DNA of 64,000 nt from Adineta steineri (GCA_905250115.1 CAJNOI010000004.1:26906-90905); one strand, 5' to 3'. Positions 12,601-25,261 are shown, counted from the first letter of the stretch. Program-made: numbers and translations. The notes: generated by a model from the sequence alone, not told the origin.

Positions 12601-14392
12601 TTCAAGCAGCAATACAAAATTCAACAGCTGAGAAACATGTCCTAACTAGTCAATCATCGGTAACTACTGAAGCAGATAGTGAATGTTCCGATTGTGCAAC
12701 AAATAGTACAGTGGATAAAGGATATACCAGTGATTCAGAGGTAAATTTATTTGAAATAAATAAATAGTTTTATTTTGCTTTCTATTTTTTCTAAGGTTTA
12801 TCGTCGATCTGATTATATTGTTGTATCACATGATGATTTAGAAACAATTCGAAATCAACAATCAATATTAAATCAATATAAAATTGATTTAAATGAAAAA
12901 TTATCTCAACATGATCGTCGTGCATTAATTAAATCTTGTGAAACATTATCATTTTTAGTACGTGATGCAGCACATGTAACAGAAGAAAATTTTGAATATT
13001 GTATTCATTGTATTCGTACATTTATTGAAGCAACTGTAACACAACAACCATATCAAGCAAAATCAAAATCAACAACAAATAATAAAAATCTTAAACAAAT
13101 TCGTAAAGTAACTTCATCAGGTTCATTAAATAATGAGAATTTAAATGAGCAAATGAATAATCAATCAGGACAAACACAATTTATTACTAAACAATCAAAA
13201 TTAGATTATGATGATGAAGATGGTCAAGAAGCTATTAAACAAGAATATCAATCACTTGCTTTACAATTATTAGATTTAATGCATACATTACATACAAGAG
13301 CATCACAAATATATAAACATACAACTACTGGACAAAGTGATCAAATAACATCAAGTATTTTATGGTATAAATGTTGGTGTCCTATTTTACAAGGTTAGTT
13401 TATATTAATAAAAAGGGTGTGAATGTGGATGTAGTGCGGATGTGATGTGGGTGCAGGTGTGAGTTGGCTCTCTCCTATTCGTACCGCACATATATTTATA
13501 CCCACTCCCTCAAAATTAAATGCATAGTATTTCTAGTTTATAATTATCTATAAATTGTCTTTTTAAGGTATTGCACGTCTTTGTTGTGATCCTCGTCGTC
13601 CAGTTCGTGCTTCTGCTCTTGGTTATCTTCAACGAAGTGTTTTATTACCTGAACTTCATATTCTATCTCCGACAGAATGGGAATCTGTATTTAATAAAGT
13701 TTTATTTCCATTATTACTTAAATTACTTGAAACAACAAATATAACAGATCCTGTTTATGGAATTGAAGAAACACGTGTACGTGTATCACAATTACTTTGT
13801 CGAATATTTCTTCAACATCTTTCACCTTTATTAACATTACCAACATTTACAGCACTTTGGTTGACAATATTAGATTTTATGGATCGATATTTAAAATCTG
13901 ATCAAACAGATATGCTGGTAAATGAAATTTTTTTATTTAAAAATTGTATTTTAAATATATATTTTAGCGTGAATCTGTTCGTGAATCATTAAAAAATATG
14001 CTTTTAGTTATGAATACAACTGGTTTATTTGATGGTGATCAACCTTTATCGATAATTACAAAAGATAGAATACATAGTTTTTTACCGGGTCTTTGGGAAG
14101 AAGTTTTTAAAATGTCAGCACCATTACCAACCGTATCCTTACCATCTACAATTCCTTCGAATATTGAAGTATATTATAATTATTGATTTAATTTAATAAC
14201 TATATAATTATTTATTTTAGAATAATATTAAATCTAGGACGACATCTGAAGAAAATAGCTCATTGAATGAATCAGTAACAGCTTCTGCAACAAGTAAGAA
14301 ACATTTATTCTATAAAAATTTCAATATTTATTTATTTATCTTTGATAGATCAAACGATTAATGAAACTGTTCCTGCAAATAATGTACGATAG
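6693..14392 (+). CDS. GBF1: GBF1, Golgi brefeldin A-resistant guanine nucleotide exchange factor
   Basis: GBF1 activates Arf1 at the cis-Golgi, driving COPI coat recruitment. Twenty-eight exons join in frame (first 6693-6743, 6892-7068, 7127-7184, 7244-7375; last 13968-14168, 14221-14293, 14349-14392) to about 1770 aa, close to the human length. The N-terminal DCB domain is recognisable ([18 protein letters not shown]), then HUS ([24 protein letters not shown]). The Sec7 domain spans about residues 712-905 in exons 16-20, with the catalytic glutamate in FRLPGESP at about E804 and YAVIMLN at 838-844. HDS regions follow ([39 protein letters not shown]). A methionine at 842 sits at the position linked to brefeldin sensitivity in mammals. 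Intron 10632-10858 and the 435-bp intron 8579-9013 are unusually long. The C-terminal end is ambiguous: reading to TAG at 14392 or splicing to exons before 14680 both work. Confidence 0.95.
13414..13512. repeat. Telomere-like foldback element 2, inside a GBF1 intron
   Basis: The 174-bp intron 13394-13567 is mostly this element. It starts AGGGTGTGAATGTGGATG, holds GTGATGTGGGTGCAGGTGTG, and ends in CCCACTCCCTC. Neighbouring GBF1 introns are mostly 50-110 bp, so the intron appears expanded by insertion. Confidence 0.6.
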
Positions 14393-14984
14393 TTTTCTTT
14401 TATTAATTAAATTATTCAAAAAAACAAAAATAGATCGATAGAAAAAAAGATACATGAGTTAGTCGATACCATTTTTTATAGGTTGCTTCCTGTTCTCCAT
14501 CATAATATTTTTCTTATAAAAATAAAGAAAGGTTAGCTCGGAATGAAATTGATCGATATGAAGATTTTCTTTGATGCATGCTATGATATTTTATTAGATT
14601 TTAATTGAATTAATCTAAAACATAACATTAATTTATTTCTTTAGACTCAAGTTGTTACATCTCAAATACAAAATTCCTGAAAAATTGTATCATTGAGTTT
14701 GACTTTATTTTTCTTTTCGTGTTGTTATTATTATTATTATTATTCCGAAAAAAAACTTAATACTATATATTTATTTTTCGTTTGTTCAATATATATACCA
14801 TTCGGATTTTATTTTCAGTGTTTTTTTCGCTCTCTTATCTTTATTGTTCACTCACTTTTTTTCCTTATCTTACTTGTATTTACACATATTGTGACTAATG
14901 TATCAGTAAAAAAAAAAAAGATTTACCAAACAAGAAAACACTTATATATAATTTTGATGTGACAACTAATATTTTAGATAAAGA
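14393..14984. other. GBF1 3' region
   Basis: AT-rich with a TTA microsatellite near 14715. It may contain alternative last exons of GBF1: an AG at 14644 precedes a short open stretch ending TGA near 14680. The ORF at 14693-14962 is low-complexity (Phe/Tyr/Leu runs) and looks spurious. Confidence 0.45.
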
Positions 14985-16247
14985 TTGATGGCTGATAATA
15001 ATACAATAAAAGAATGTGAAAATGAGAAAGATTTATGTAAGAGACAAGTTCGAGCTATTTGTTTACATTGCTCAAAAAATCTTTGTCGTATTCATTTAAT
15101 TGAGCATACACAAATGCTTGAAGAAAATGTTCGTAGTGAATTAAATACATTAGCTGATAAATTTAATGAATTATCATCAAGATTTAATGATCTTTCGATA
15201 TCATCGGAGCTTTTAGAACAACCTTTTTCTCAATTAGAACAATGGCGTCTTGATGCTCATAATAAAATTGATGAAATTATTGAAAAGAAACGTCAAGAAA
15301 TTAATGATAAAATTGATGAATATAAAAAATTATTTACTATTAGTAATTTAGAACAATTAGAAAAGATTAATGTTAGTAAAAAATTAATTGCAGAATTGAT
15401 TCAAGATACTGATGCATCTCATCAGCAAATATCAGATCTTCAAACATCTATTGATAATGCAGAAAACTATTTAAATTCATTTACTACACACAAAATTTAT
15501 ACCATTAATCATCCATTAGTTTGGTTGGTAGATATTTATACTGATTATTTTCCTTCCCAATTTGTAACATTAACTACTAAATTACGTGAATTTAAAATTA
15601 CTTATATTCGTCTTGATGGTACCATACGACATCATTATGTAAATGTAAATGTACATATATTTGGAACAATGAACAATCTTATACGAGTTTTTATTCAACG
15701 ATATCCTTTATTTGAAGCTCTTATTCGATCGGAATCTGGTTCAGCTATGTTAACTGATCACCAGCCGAAATACGATTTTATTTTATCTGTTGAAGTATAT
15801 GATCATCGCATTCGCACTCGATATTCCAACGATCATTCATTATCTTTAATTTCATGTAATCAGTCAATTGTTTTCTATGAAACATCTTTTTCATTAAACG
15901 ATCGCGATCATCCAAATATTCTGATGGCTTGTGCTTTTCGACGGTTACCAAATAAAAACTCATTTGGTTGGCCTATCTATCTTAATGTTCCTCGCACAGG
16001 ATCTCGAGGTCAAGATGTACAAGATGCATTAGATAATTTATTAGGAAATTTTTTTCCATTAAATCCAAATACTGATCAACTTTTATATGATGCATATCTT
16101 GGAACTACTATTAATTATTATACAAAAGAAACAAAATTAGATACTATTTTGCAAGATGAACTTGATTTCAGTAAAACAGGTGTAACATTATTTGTAGATA
16201 TCGCAAATGAAATCGTTGAACAATACGAACTAAATACTCTAATCTAG
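14985..16247 (+). CDS. B-box-like zinc finger, coiled-coil protein with USP-type C-terminal region (paralog 1)
   Basis: Single-exon 420-aa protein. The N-terminal putative zinc site has C11, C18, C26, C29, C34, H37, H41 (C-x2-C-x4-C-x2-H-x3-H core). A long coiled coil follows at about residues 45-170 with heptad-like Leu/Ile spacing. From about 195 a region LREFKITYIRLDGTIRHHY then FGTMNNLI resembles the ubiquitin-like insert of USP4/15-type deubiquitinases, and VPRTGSRGQDVQDAL-like sequence ends it. There is no protease Cys/His domain, so it is not an active USP on this evidence. Two further copies lie at 23867-25261 and 25586-26395; both are split by an intron after the zinc-ligand region, which this copy lacks. 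It may be a lineage-expanded TRIM-like family; function unknown. Confidence 0.75.
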   Translation: MMADNNTIKECENEKDLCKRQVRAICLHCSKNLCRIHLIEHTQMLEENVRSELNTLADKFNELSSRFNDLSISSELLEQPFSQLEQWRLDAHNKIDEIIEKKRQEINDKIDEYKKLFTISNLEQLEKINVSKKLIAELIQDTDASHQQISDLQTSIDNAENYLNSFTTHKIYTINHPLVWLVDIYTDYFPSQFVTLTTKLREFKITYIRLDGTIRHHYVNVNVHIFGTMNNLIRVFIQRYPLFEALIRSESGSAMLTDHQPKYDFILSVEVYDHRIRTRYSNDHSLSLISCNQSIVFYETSFSLNDRDHPNILMACAFRRLPNKNSFGWPIYLNVPRTGSRGQDVQDALDNLLGNFFPLNPNTDQLLYDAYLGTTINYYTKETKLDTILQDELDFSKTGVTLFVDIANEIVEQYELNTLI

Positions 16248-18679
16248 TTTCAAACTACATTTCACTTAATCTTCCATCTTTGTCAGAAAAATTTTATAAT
16301 CTCAAATAGAATAAAAGTCAAAAGTGCTTCAAACTATAAGCACATTACACACTTCATTGTTTTTTAATTGTATTTTTGCATTAGATTAGTAATAAAATTG
16401 AATTTATTAGAAATAATTCAAATTCTTACATCAATACTTAAATATATAAATTTATATAAATGCAAACTTATTTCAATTTTGTCATAGTTAAAATGAAGCC
16501 TAAACTATTATATTTTATTCGATACAGAATTTCATGGGATATACAATGATGGTAGACTATAGGGGTAAACAGGCTGCGTTTAAAATTTCTTCGATATCGT
16601 AGCAGCTAACAATCATGAAAAATTATGTATATGGACACTTTGTCTGCATAATAATTGTTTATTTTTCATAGAACTAACGTTATTTTTTTTCGAGTAAACA
16701 GAACTTGTCAAGAGCACTGAATAATGGTATATCTAAGATTTTCTCAATATTAAACTTCGCGAAAAGTATGAAAAATTCATGTCATGTATACGGACACTGC
16801 TGGTTTTTAGACAGATTGATCAAAACCAATCTGTCATCAGCTACGCTTCTTGAAGTACACATAACATTTGAATTTCAATCCGAGGTTTCCACATCTATTT
16901 ATGATTTATTGTTCAATTGATGGTAGACAGTAAGTTGTTGTTCATTTACATTCGAATTAGAATTAGGTAACTTATTCTTTATACAAATTTTGTTTCTATA
17001 ATTGATCCTAAATATATGCAACATGCATAATCATTTGATTGATAGATAAATAAAACGAATATTTCTCACATTAAAATCTTTTCTTTTTATTATTATTCTA
17101 AATTCTTTCAAGAGAAAGAAGAGCAAGTTGTTACCAATACCTTTATCTGTCAACAGTAATATATGATGTTTAAATATTATTTATTGACGTGCATGACATT
17201 AGACAAGGACATCAACGTATTCCTATTTTTCCCACCTTCTACCTAAAATCAAAACCAAATGCGTCTATGCTCTTACAGTCATCACTATAATATATTTTTT
17301 ATTCTCTTCTCTTCGATGTTTACATAAAAGTATTGATTATTAAAATAGATACTAACTGTATATCTTGGCGAGCATATGTATTGTTAATAAATAAATAAAA
17401 TAGACGCAAACAGAACATCGAGGTGTTTTCTTATGATGACTGGTGTATAAAGGGAAGAAAATACGAATGTTAATGTGCCTCGATATCAACATTATTATTA
17501 TCACAAAATAAAGTTTAGTTTAAATCATTTATTCATTAATATTTCCCTAAAACTTCTCTTCTCATGTATGTTCTTTTTAGAGAATAGAGCTTTTAGAAGA
17601 TTTTCTAAATTTTGCTTTTATTGTTTTACTTGATTGTTTTTGATAAACGAGTGATTGTTAACATTGACCTTTTCTTGAATCTATTTTTAAAAGTCTAATA
17701 TCTCTTAGAATTTAAAATGTAGATCGTAACTAAGCATTTTTGTAAGCAGGTGCACTATTTTATATTCGATAAAAATTGATCGAAAACAAATATTAGTATA
17801 AAAATATTTGGCATTGTTACTATTAGAAAATTTTTTGTGCAGAGATTAATCAATTTATCTATATTTATTCGAAGGGCGATATATTGTGAGAGAATATTTT
17901 GTTTTTTCTCTTTATTTTTTGATGTTACTTTTTACAGCCATCATCATTATTTCTTCCTATACAAGAGTAAAAGGTGGGTCACTTGATGATTTTAAGAGAG
18001 TCGAAGACAAAAGATACATAAGAAAACTAGATGGTATTCGAGTGTCACGCGACTACGAAATGCGATGCGAAGCAGAATTTCGAAATAACGGTTTTAAGAT
18101 TTTCACAAAACTATCCAGATGATTCATTATCTATTATCAGCTGCACTGTCAGGTGTAAAACAGTTGTTAGAAAAAATTGGTGTCTAACTTTTGCTTTTGT
18201 TTTTCGTTTTAATTATCTCGAAATTTGAAAAAGTCAAAATCGTGTTTTTGTGACGCTTCCTGTAGATGAACTAAACGTCCTGTTAAAAATCGCAAAACAT
18301 GTAATATTAGTTCGATCTCGATATTTTATTATTGCGTTTAAACGAGTATTTTCTGATGTTCCATTGCTGAGATAATCGCAACAAAAAATGATCATTTTGA
18401 ATGTGTACGTCGAGAAAGAAAGAAAGAAAGTAAAGAAAGAAAAAAAGAAAACTCGCGAAGAACTACATAAATGCGTCTGCTTCGCATCGCATTAATAATG
18501 CCAAATGTTGAGTATCGTCACACTCTCTCGTCATTGTTGGATGAGATTGTACAACAGAATACAATAATAAGAAGGGGTATATAAAGAACAGTCGAATAGC
18601 ACTAATATCATTCACAAGTGGTTTTATTTGGAGTAAGTAATATTATTTTTCATTCAGAATATCAAAATCAAGAACAAGG
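16248..18679. other. Gene-free 2.4 kb
   Basis: No coherent gene. The ORFs at 16705-16920, 17886-18122 and 18031-18228 overlap or lack splice context and match nothing. Two decayed copies of an ATGAAAAATT...GGACACT segment lie near 16614 and 16768. A purine tract of GAAA repeats lies at 18413-18451, and the promoter of the next gene near 18579. Confidence 0.5.
18578..18587 (+). promoter_or_regulatory. TATA box of the small secreted-protein gene
   Basis: GGGGTATATAAAG about 100 bp upstream of the ATG at 18680 is a good TATA match. A start site would be expected near 18610, leaving a 5' UTR of about 70 nt. Confidence 0.5.
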
Positions 18680-19216
18680 ATGAATCTTACACAATTCATT
18701 TTGGTCTTAACTGTGTTTATTCCAACAATAGTTTATTCACGACGACTTTCTTATGATGAATTAGAGGGTGCATTGGAAGAATTTTATCCACAATCGCGTA
18801 CAATAAATCAGCTAAAGTATGTATCATTCATGCAAAAATACAACTAATATGTTTATGTAGTGATATTAAAACCTTTTTATGTCTCTTTTCTCTTTAGTTC
18901 TGATTGCAATTGGATTACATACGATTTAGATGCAACTGTCGGAGGCTACAAAGATTCATTGAGCTATTCATGCCCAAAAGTGACACTTGCTGCTCCTTTT
19001 TGTGTTCTTACTTGGTCTGATGCCGTTGCTCTATGTAATAGTGATCCAGAGTGTGACGGTTTGTCATTAACACTTAATCATCATTGGCATGATATGAATG
19101 ATAGAAAAGGCGAAACTACTGTATATTTATACAGTACTACATCAGAAGTCCTCACTGATAATAAACATGGAAAATGGTACACGTTCCCCAAAAAATGTTG
19201 GAAATATGATTCATAG
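18680..19216 (+). CDS. Small secreted cysteine-containing protein, 151 aa
   Basis: Exons 18680-18816 and 18898-19216 join in frame. Residues 1-22 form a clear signal peptide (MNLTQFILVLTVFIPTIVYS). The mature part has Cys in SDCNWITYDLDATVGG, SCPKVTLAAPFC, ALCNSDPECDGL and KKCWKYDS. The CNSDPECDGLSLT segment resembles the PAN/apple-like pattern in which a Cys pair frames a DPxCxGF motif; this is weak. The protein is probably secreted and disulphide-bonded. It stands alone between long non-coding stretches and has a good TATA box, which fits a regulated, tissue-specific gene. Function is unknown. Confidence 0.65.
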
Positions 19217-21382
19217 AGATATGCAAGTATCTCATGATGGTATTGCTCTACTTGAAACATTCCACAGGACATCTAAAAAACTATTTCATAATCAATTATT
19301 TTTAATCTATAATATTTAAAGCTTTTTTTTGGTATTGGTTTAGAGATTTTATTTTTATTATTCATATATTATTCATAACCAAATAAATCATTTATTCATA
19401 TTTTGACCAGAACATAAAGAAACAAGATTTTGTATGTTGATCTTTTTAATTCTTAATCTACTTGGTTAGATTTAATTTACGATAGTTCATATGATTACAA
19501 AGAAAAATTTTCGATTGTGTCAAGAGATTGTGTATAATCGAATGTTTCAATTTTCGATCTAAGATCAATAATCAATTGTTGTTAGTAATACACAGATTGT
19601 ATTGTTTTATAAGCACAGTGATCATAAAAAGATATAATCTATGAATCAATCCGAATTTTTTCGTAATCTTCGTAAATGGTTGTACGAAATGAGACTAAAC
19701 TGACGCGAACCAAATTACAGTCATCAGTCCATATTATACCGTTATGTATGTATATGTGTTTAAGCAATAAGAGAGCAAACTGGAGATACTATTTTTCGAT
19801 TTGACTTTGATGTTGGTTCTTTCAATGAAGTGTTAATGATTAATAAAATTGAACAAGAAACTTTTTTAGACGATTTTAAAGAGAAATCCAAGATTTCCAG
19901 GATATGATTGAGGGCTTAAAAATACATCTATAGTCATACTCACAACACGTTCCGACCTCAGAAGACTTCTCGCTATTTAGAAAAAAGTCGAATAACGAAA
20001 CATAAACAATATAACTAGAGACACAGAACTAGAGATGATCGAAATGTAAATACAAAAAACAAAAAGATTAATTTGACGATAGTTATGATTTATCTGCTTA
20101 AACTGTATAACGATTCTTTTACCTGTTGAAAATATTCATCTCATAAATTTTATTTCAGTTTTTCAGAACAAAAGATACATATACGGCAATACAATCTTGC
20201 AATAGATAGATACATCTAACTATTCGAAAGAAAAATACGCATTGTAATTTTTTTGATACTTTTTTGAGTTGACTTGACTTCCTCAGAATCTGATCTACTT
20301 CGATTTATTTTTATAACATTTCACTTTTATATCTTTATATGTGCACTAACGTAAGAACTTTTTAAAGTGATCTAAATAGAATTCAATGTTGGCAACAATC
20401 TCAAAACGAACAAAAACAATTAATAATTTTGATTATTCTTCAGATAATATAGACGATATTGTCGATCTCAGTCTAAATACAGAAAAAGTTTTACTTGATT
20501 TATAAATTGCCATTTATAGTCAGATGCGTAGTTTATATTTACAAAGTGTTTGTTTTTGCTTGTGTCTTTCAATAAACGGTCTAGAGGTATTTTGAAATGA
20601 ATAAAAAGTGAAGAAAATTAAAAAAGAATTCTCATGTATAACAGTTTGCATGGGCTCGGACCCGAGTGTACCCGATAGGCTTTAACTGCTCGACTTCTAA
20701 TTTGATTACTTCGAGAATCGAGTGAAATGAGAGTCTATATATGTAAGTAAAGCACTAATGGAACAAATATGACTAACGAGCGAAAGACTCAATTTAGTAA
20801 ATGTTACGTTGTACTACTTGTTCTCTGATTTCATGGTGATTTAATATGATTGTTTTGCTTTCGTATCAATAAGAAAAAATACACTTAATATTATAAAATA
20901 TGAGAATTATGATTCTTTTCATGATGCAAATCGTTTGAAAAAGAAATTATTATTTTATCAACGAGTTTAACTCAATATAAATGATTGATCATCGATTATT
21001 TATGATAATGTATCGAGTTAAACTGATTAGATTTCGATACGCAATGCTATTCTTTTGTTAATAAAATATTTGTTTCTTCTCACATGTGTAATCGTGTTTC
21101 TAACACACCACAATATGAAAAAATGAAAGATGTTGTAAATCAGAAAAAAACTTTTCTTTCTTCAAATAATGATTTACATAAGATAATATATAACATATCG
21201 AGTATTTTGTTTTATTGCACATAACGTAAGAATTTTATATAAAATATCAGTCGGCAGAAATGTCTCTTGAGAAAAAAGGTAATTTCCAACACGCAATTAA
21301 AAAAAAATAACATAATCGTATCTTTCCAAGTAATATAAATACTGCATCGATAAATAATACTTATTCTTATACATGGCAAAAT
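19217..21382. other. Gene-free 2.2 kb
   Basis: No gene recognised. A short GC-rich patch at 20650-20680 contains a CTCGG/CCGAG hairpin. A TATAAAT sequence lies near 21333, about 45 bp before the vWA gene ATG, as a candidate promoter. Confidence 0.5.
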
Positions 21383-22324
21383 ATGGCTTCGCTCTCTGAT
21401 GCAACACTAATGGATGCTGATTTAACTTGTAATATGGACGTTACTCAAACGTCTAGTTCAACAGAAATTGCTAAAGAAGCAATGGATAAAAGCGGTTCAA
21501 ATTCAGATCCACCAGTTCAAGTAGCTTCATCTCGATTACGTAAGTGAAATATTTTAGAATGAATGATAATCGTTAGTACTTTGTTGACTTTTGATTTAGG
21601 TTTAAATTCAACTGCTGAGAATCGACTTTATGCAGCAATGCGAAAACATGAAATAGCAACAAATGAAAAGATAAATCTTTGTAAATTAAAAGGTTTTGAA
21701 ATTGTTTTAATTTGTGATGATTCAGGCTCTATGAATACTATGATGATGAATAGTCAACAAACTCGTTGGAATAGCTTACGTAAATTTGTACGAACTGTTG
21801 CTGAATTTGGTACTATATTAGATTCAAATGGTGTGGATGTTTGCTTTCTTAATAGACCAGATTTTTATAAAATCATAGATCCAAGACAAATTGAACCATT
21901 ATTTAATGAACCTCCATCAGGTTATACTCCATTAACAAAAGTATTACGGAAAGTGTTGAAAATGCCGGCAGCTCGTCGTGGTTTTGATAAAAAACTATTA
22001 ATATTTATTTGTACAGATGGTGAACCTACTAATGATGATGGTGAATCAGATTTACAACAATTTGAATATGTTATGCGATCTGAACGTCAATCAGAAACTA
22101 CTCATGTTATGTTTCTTATTTGCACAGATGAGCCTTTTTCAGTTAATTATTTAAAAGAATGGGATCGAACAATGGAGAATGTTGATATTACTGATACTTT
22201 TGAAAATGAGCGAAGTAACGCTATGCAAAAATATGGAAATAATTTTAGATTTTCAAGGGCAACTTATATTATGAAATTATTACTCGGTGCAATCGATCCA
22301 AAATTTGACGAAATTAATGATTAA
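21383..22324 (+). CDS. von Willebrand factor A domain protein, intracellular
   Basis: Exons 21383-21539 and 21600-22324 give 293 aa. The vWA domain begins at about residue 84. A complete MIDAS metal site is visible: DxSxS at 92-96 (DDSGS), a Thr in PSGYTPLTK and an Asp in FICTDGEPT. The N-terminal 50 residues are Ser/Thr/Asp-rich. There is no signal peptide or transmembrane segment, so it is probably cytosolic. Such stand-alone vWA proteins bind partners through Mg2+; no partner is suggested by the neighbourhood. The ATG at 21383 was chosen because an ATG 10 bp upstream (21373) runs into TGA within nine codons. Confidence 0.8.
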
Positions 22325-23386
22325 TTTTAATAGAAATAATCATATGGGACTGAGACATTTGATAAATTTGCTAAGAGAGTTTTTCACCTTTTTACAATAT
22401 AGTCAAGAAAATAAATAATGTATATTGCATCTAATTGTCACAAAATAAATAATAGTAGGAAAAACGCAATGATTAGCTCTCAAGAGAAAAGAACAGTATA
22501 TGTAAAATCAACATAAAATTTTCTTATAGCATATCTCGTAAGTTGAAATGAAATTATTTATTCTTTACAATGCCATTAGTCTGTTCGATACTTCAAAACG
22601 TTTTTGATTTCGTTTCTTCCTATGGAATTTTTAGTGTTGTCAAGAAAAATACAATTATAATGATTATACTATCACTTGATCTCTCCACTCACTCGTTCGT
22701 TCTTATTTTCGTTTCATTATGCTTTGTATATTCATCTTTTTCTGCCCTCGTATATAAACGTATATTATATGTAGAGTAACGATAAAACTACTTCTCCATC
22801 TTAAGATTAGTATTTAAGATCTCGAGAAAGAAATAATTTCGAGCAGTGGTATATTCGTTTTCTTGTTTCATTTCTGTTTTGTCGACTCCATAAATTTGAT
22901 GTTGACTTTGGTCTTCTTTCTTTTTATATGCAATTCAATACGTGATAGTACACTATTCTTTCTCGTTTATACTTTTCTTTTTTTATGGCCATGTCACTAT
23001 TGTATTTTATATTGAATCTTTTGGTTTGTAGATATATAACGAAGATAAAATAAGAAGAACGATTTTGCATAAAATTATTATCAGCTAATACTCGCATTTT
23101 CAGAAGACATCCACTCTATTTTTTTACCTATTCCACCTGTACCTTGATTCAAATGTTTTCCCCTCATCTTTTATCACACACGAGCAAGAACACATTCCAC
23201 CGCTTTACTTCAATATTGCATTCTTCTACTTATAATTCTTCTTATGACTGTTTCCTATTATCTTTTCTATGTATTGGCAGATGATGTAGGACAATATAAT
23301 CTATATCTGTTAAATGTTGCTTCAAATACTTCATCGATGTTAGAAGGAAGAAGGTTATTTTATGGACTTATCTGACGTACGATGTT

Positions 23387-23446
23387 GAGGGTGGGTACGG
23401 ATGTGTGTGGGTATTTTATCTATTACACACCCCCACCCATACCCTC
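23387..23446. repeat. Telomere-like foldback element 3
   Basis: GAGGGTGGGTACGGATGTGTG on the left is answered by ACACCCCCACCCATACCCTC on the right, with a loop of about 12 bp. This is the clearest short hairpin of the family. Confidence 0.65.
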
Positions 23447-23765
23447 GAATATAATATTAGAGTTGGTTTTGAATAAACAACTTCAATGCATTGAACATGA
23501 ACATTTGTTTGTTATTTATTCTGAAGAGAATAATTAGACAAACTAGATAAATTTTGAGTAGAAAACTTATTTTTATATAGTATTTCCTCTTGAGCAAGAT
23601 ATGTTGAATAATTGTAAATTAAAAAATCCAATACAAAACGATTTTTCTTAGGAGAAAATATTTAGATTTCATTGACAATTTTTATTCACATAAATTAAAA
23701 TAATCACCGATGACCAGAATGTATTCTACAATTTCATTATATTAAAAGTCAAAATAGAGAATGTA

Positions 23766-23820
23766 AGGGTGTAAATGTGACTTCAGATAAGATAAATCTT
23801 CATTTACATTCACACCCTCA
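23766..23820. repeat. Telomere-like foldback element 4
   Basis: AGGGTGTAAATGTGACTTCA faces ...CATTTACATTCACACCCTC. The arms pair for about 20 bp with a few mismatches. It lies about 45 bp downstream of the stop codon of the convergent gene's 3' end at 23867. Confidence 0.6.
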
Positions 23821-23866
23821 AGTTGAAAAACAAAAATAATTTATTCGACGAGATCTTCAATAAAGT

Positions 23867-25261
23867 TTATTTTCGACTTTTTCTTCGTTTTTCAGTAGTC
23901 TTTAAAGTTCCATCTAAACGAGCTAAACGTGTTGTTTGATCGTTAAATAATATTTCATTATTGTTAATTAAATTAACTATAAGTGTTTCATTATCAGCCA
24001 TTAATAAATAATCATCAATAATTTTATCTGCCCATAGATCAAGTAATGTTGCTTCATTCATTTGATGATCATTTGATACAATTTTAACTTCATAATGTAT
24101 ATTATTTTTATCATCAATTAAAAGAGGAAAACATGTTTTTAATGTTTTATTTAATGCATCAATAACATTTCGACCACGACATTGAAAACGTGGTACTTGA
24201 AGTAAAATAGGTAAACCAAATTGAATATCCCATGGAAGACCATCTTGAAATCTACATAAAATCAAACAATATTGTTGAAGATTATTTATATTTAATTCAA
24301 ATGGTGTTTCATATAAAATTAATTGATCAATTTTATTAAAAATACTTTTTAATTGAATATCATTTTGAAATCTTTGACGAACACGATATTGATTAGCTTC
24401 AACTGCTAAAAATGAATCACGTTTTTGTTTTATCATTAATGTTTTTTCTTGTATAGCTATAAATTTATCAATTAAATCGCCTATTGTTCCATTAACTTCA
24501 ACTAATATATAATGACAAGTAACAATACCAGATAGACGAACATATTTTAAACGAAATTCTAATTGATGTAGAATGGATGATACAGATGATGATGTTGATG
24601 ATGAAGATGAAGAACAACAATTCGATGGTTTCCAATTATCAACATGCATTCGAATATTAATTGAATGTATTAATGGACGATTTGATGTTACTTCAATTTT
24701 ATGTTCATTAAATATATTTAAATCGTTTTGAATATGTTTAATTGATCTTTCTAAATTTGATATAGCTTTATTAGCTATTTGTGTTTCACGAAATAGATCT
24801 GCTATTTTTTGTTTATAACGTGTAATTTTATCTAATTGTTCAGTACGTATTGCATTAAATATTTGACGATAGTCATTAATTTTCGTTTCTATTTCTTGAC
24901 ATTTTTGTTCAATAATTTCATCGATTTGATGATGTGCTTCTATACCCCATTGTTTAATTTTTACAAATGGATCATTAAGAATATTTGTTGAAATTAATAA
25001 TGATTCAATTTTTGATGATAAATCTGTAAGAATTGAAAAATAATCTTTCAATATTGCATGATTATTTGCATCTAATAATTGAGCATGTTTAATTATATGA
25101 TCCAAACATAGATCACGAGAACAATGATGACACATTGCACTAGAATGAAAATTTACTTTTTTTAATAATAAAACATATTTTAATTAAAATTCTTACGTAG
25201 CTTCATTGTGACATTTTTCATTATTATCATCAGCTTTACATAATTTCGTAACTGCTGCCAT
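23867..25261 (-). CDS. B-box-like zinc finger, coiled-coil protein with USP-type C-terminal region (paralog 2)
   Basis: Exons 25197-25261 and 23867-25139 give 445 aa. Putative zinc ligands are C8, C17, C25, C28, C33, H36 and H40, with the intron between the second and third cysteines. A coiled coil follows to about residue 180, then a poly-Ser insert, then FRLKYVRLSGIVTCHYILV with NGTIGDLIDKF, parallel to paralog 1 and again like a USP ubiquitin-like insert. The tail is basic (KTTEKRRKSRK). It lies head-to-tail with paralog 3, whose ATG region is about 1.1 kb away on the same strand, suggesting local duplication. Function unknown. Confidence 0.75.

Larger units (their letters stand above)
22325..23866. 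other. Gene-free 1.5 kb with two foldback elements
   Basis: No gene recognised. The ORF at 22570-22779 is hydrophobic low-complexity. Contains telomere-like hairpins at 23387-23446 and 23766-23820. Confidence 0.55.

Noticed and set aside
14693-14962. ORF downstream of GBF1
   Set aside because: Low-complexity Phe/Tyr/Leu composition over a TTA microsatellite; probably 3' UTR.
17886-18228. Two overlapping ORFs, one with a hydrophobic start
   Set aside because: They overlap in different frames, and neither continues across a plausible intron.
20645-20680. Possible tRNA in the GC-rich patch
   Set aside because: No cloverleaf, no T-loop consensus and no acceptor-stem pairing could be laid out.
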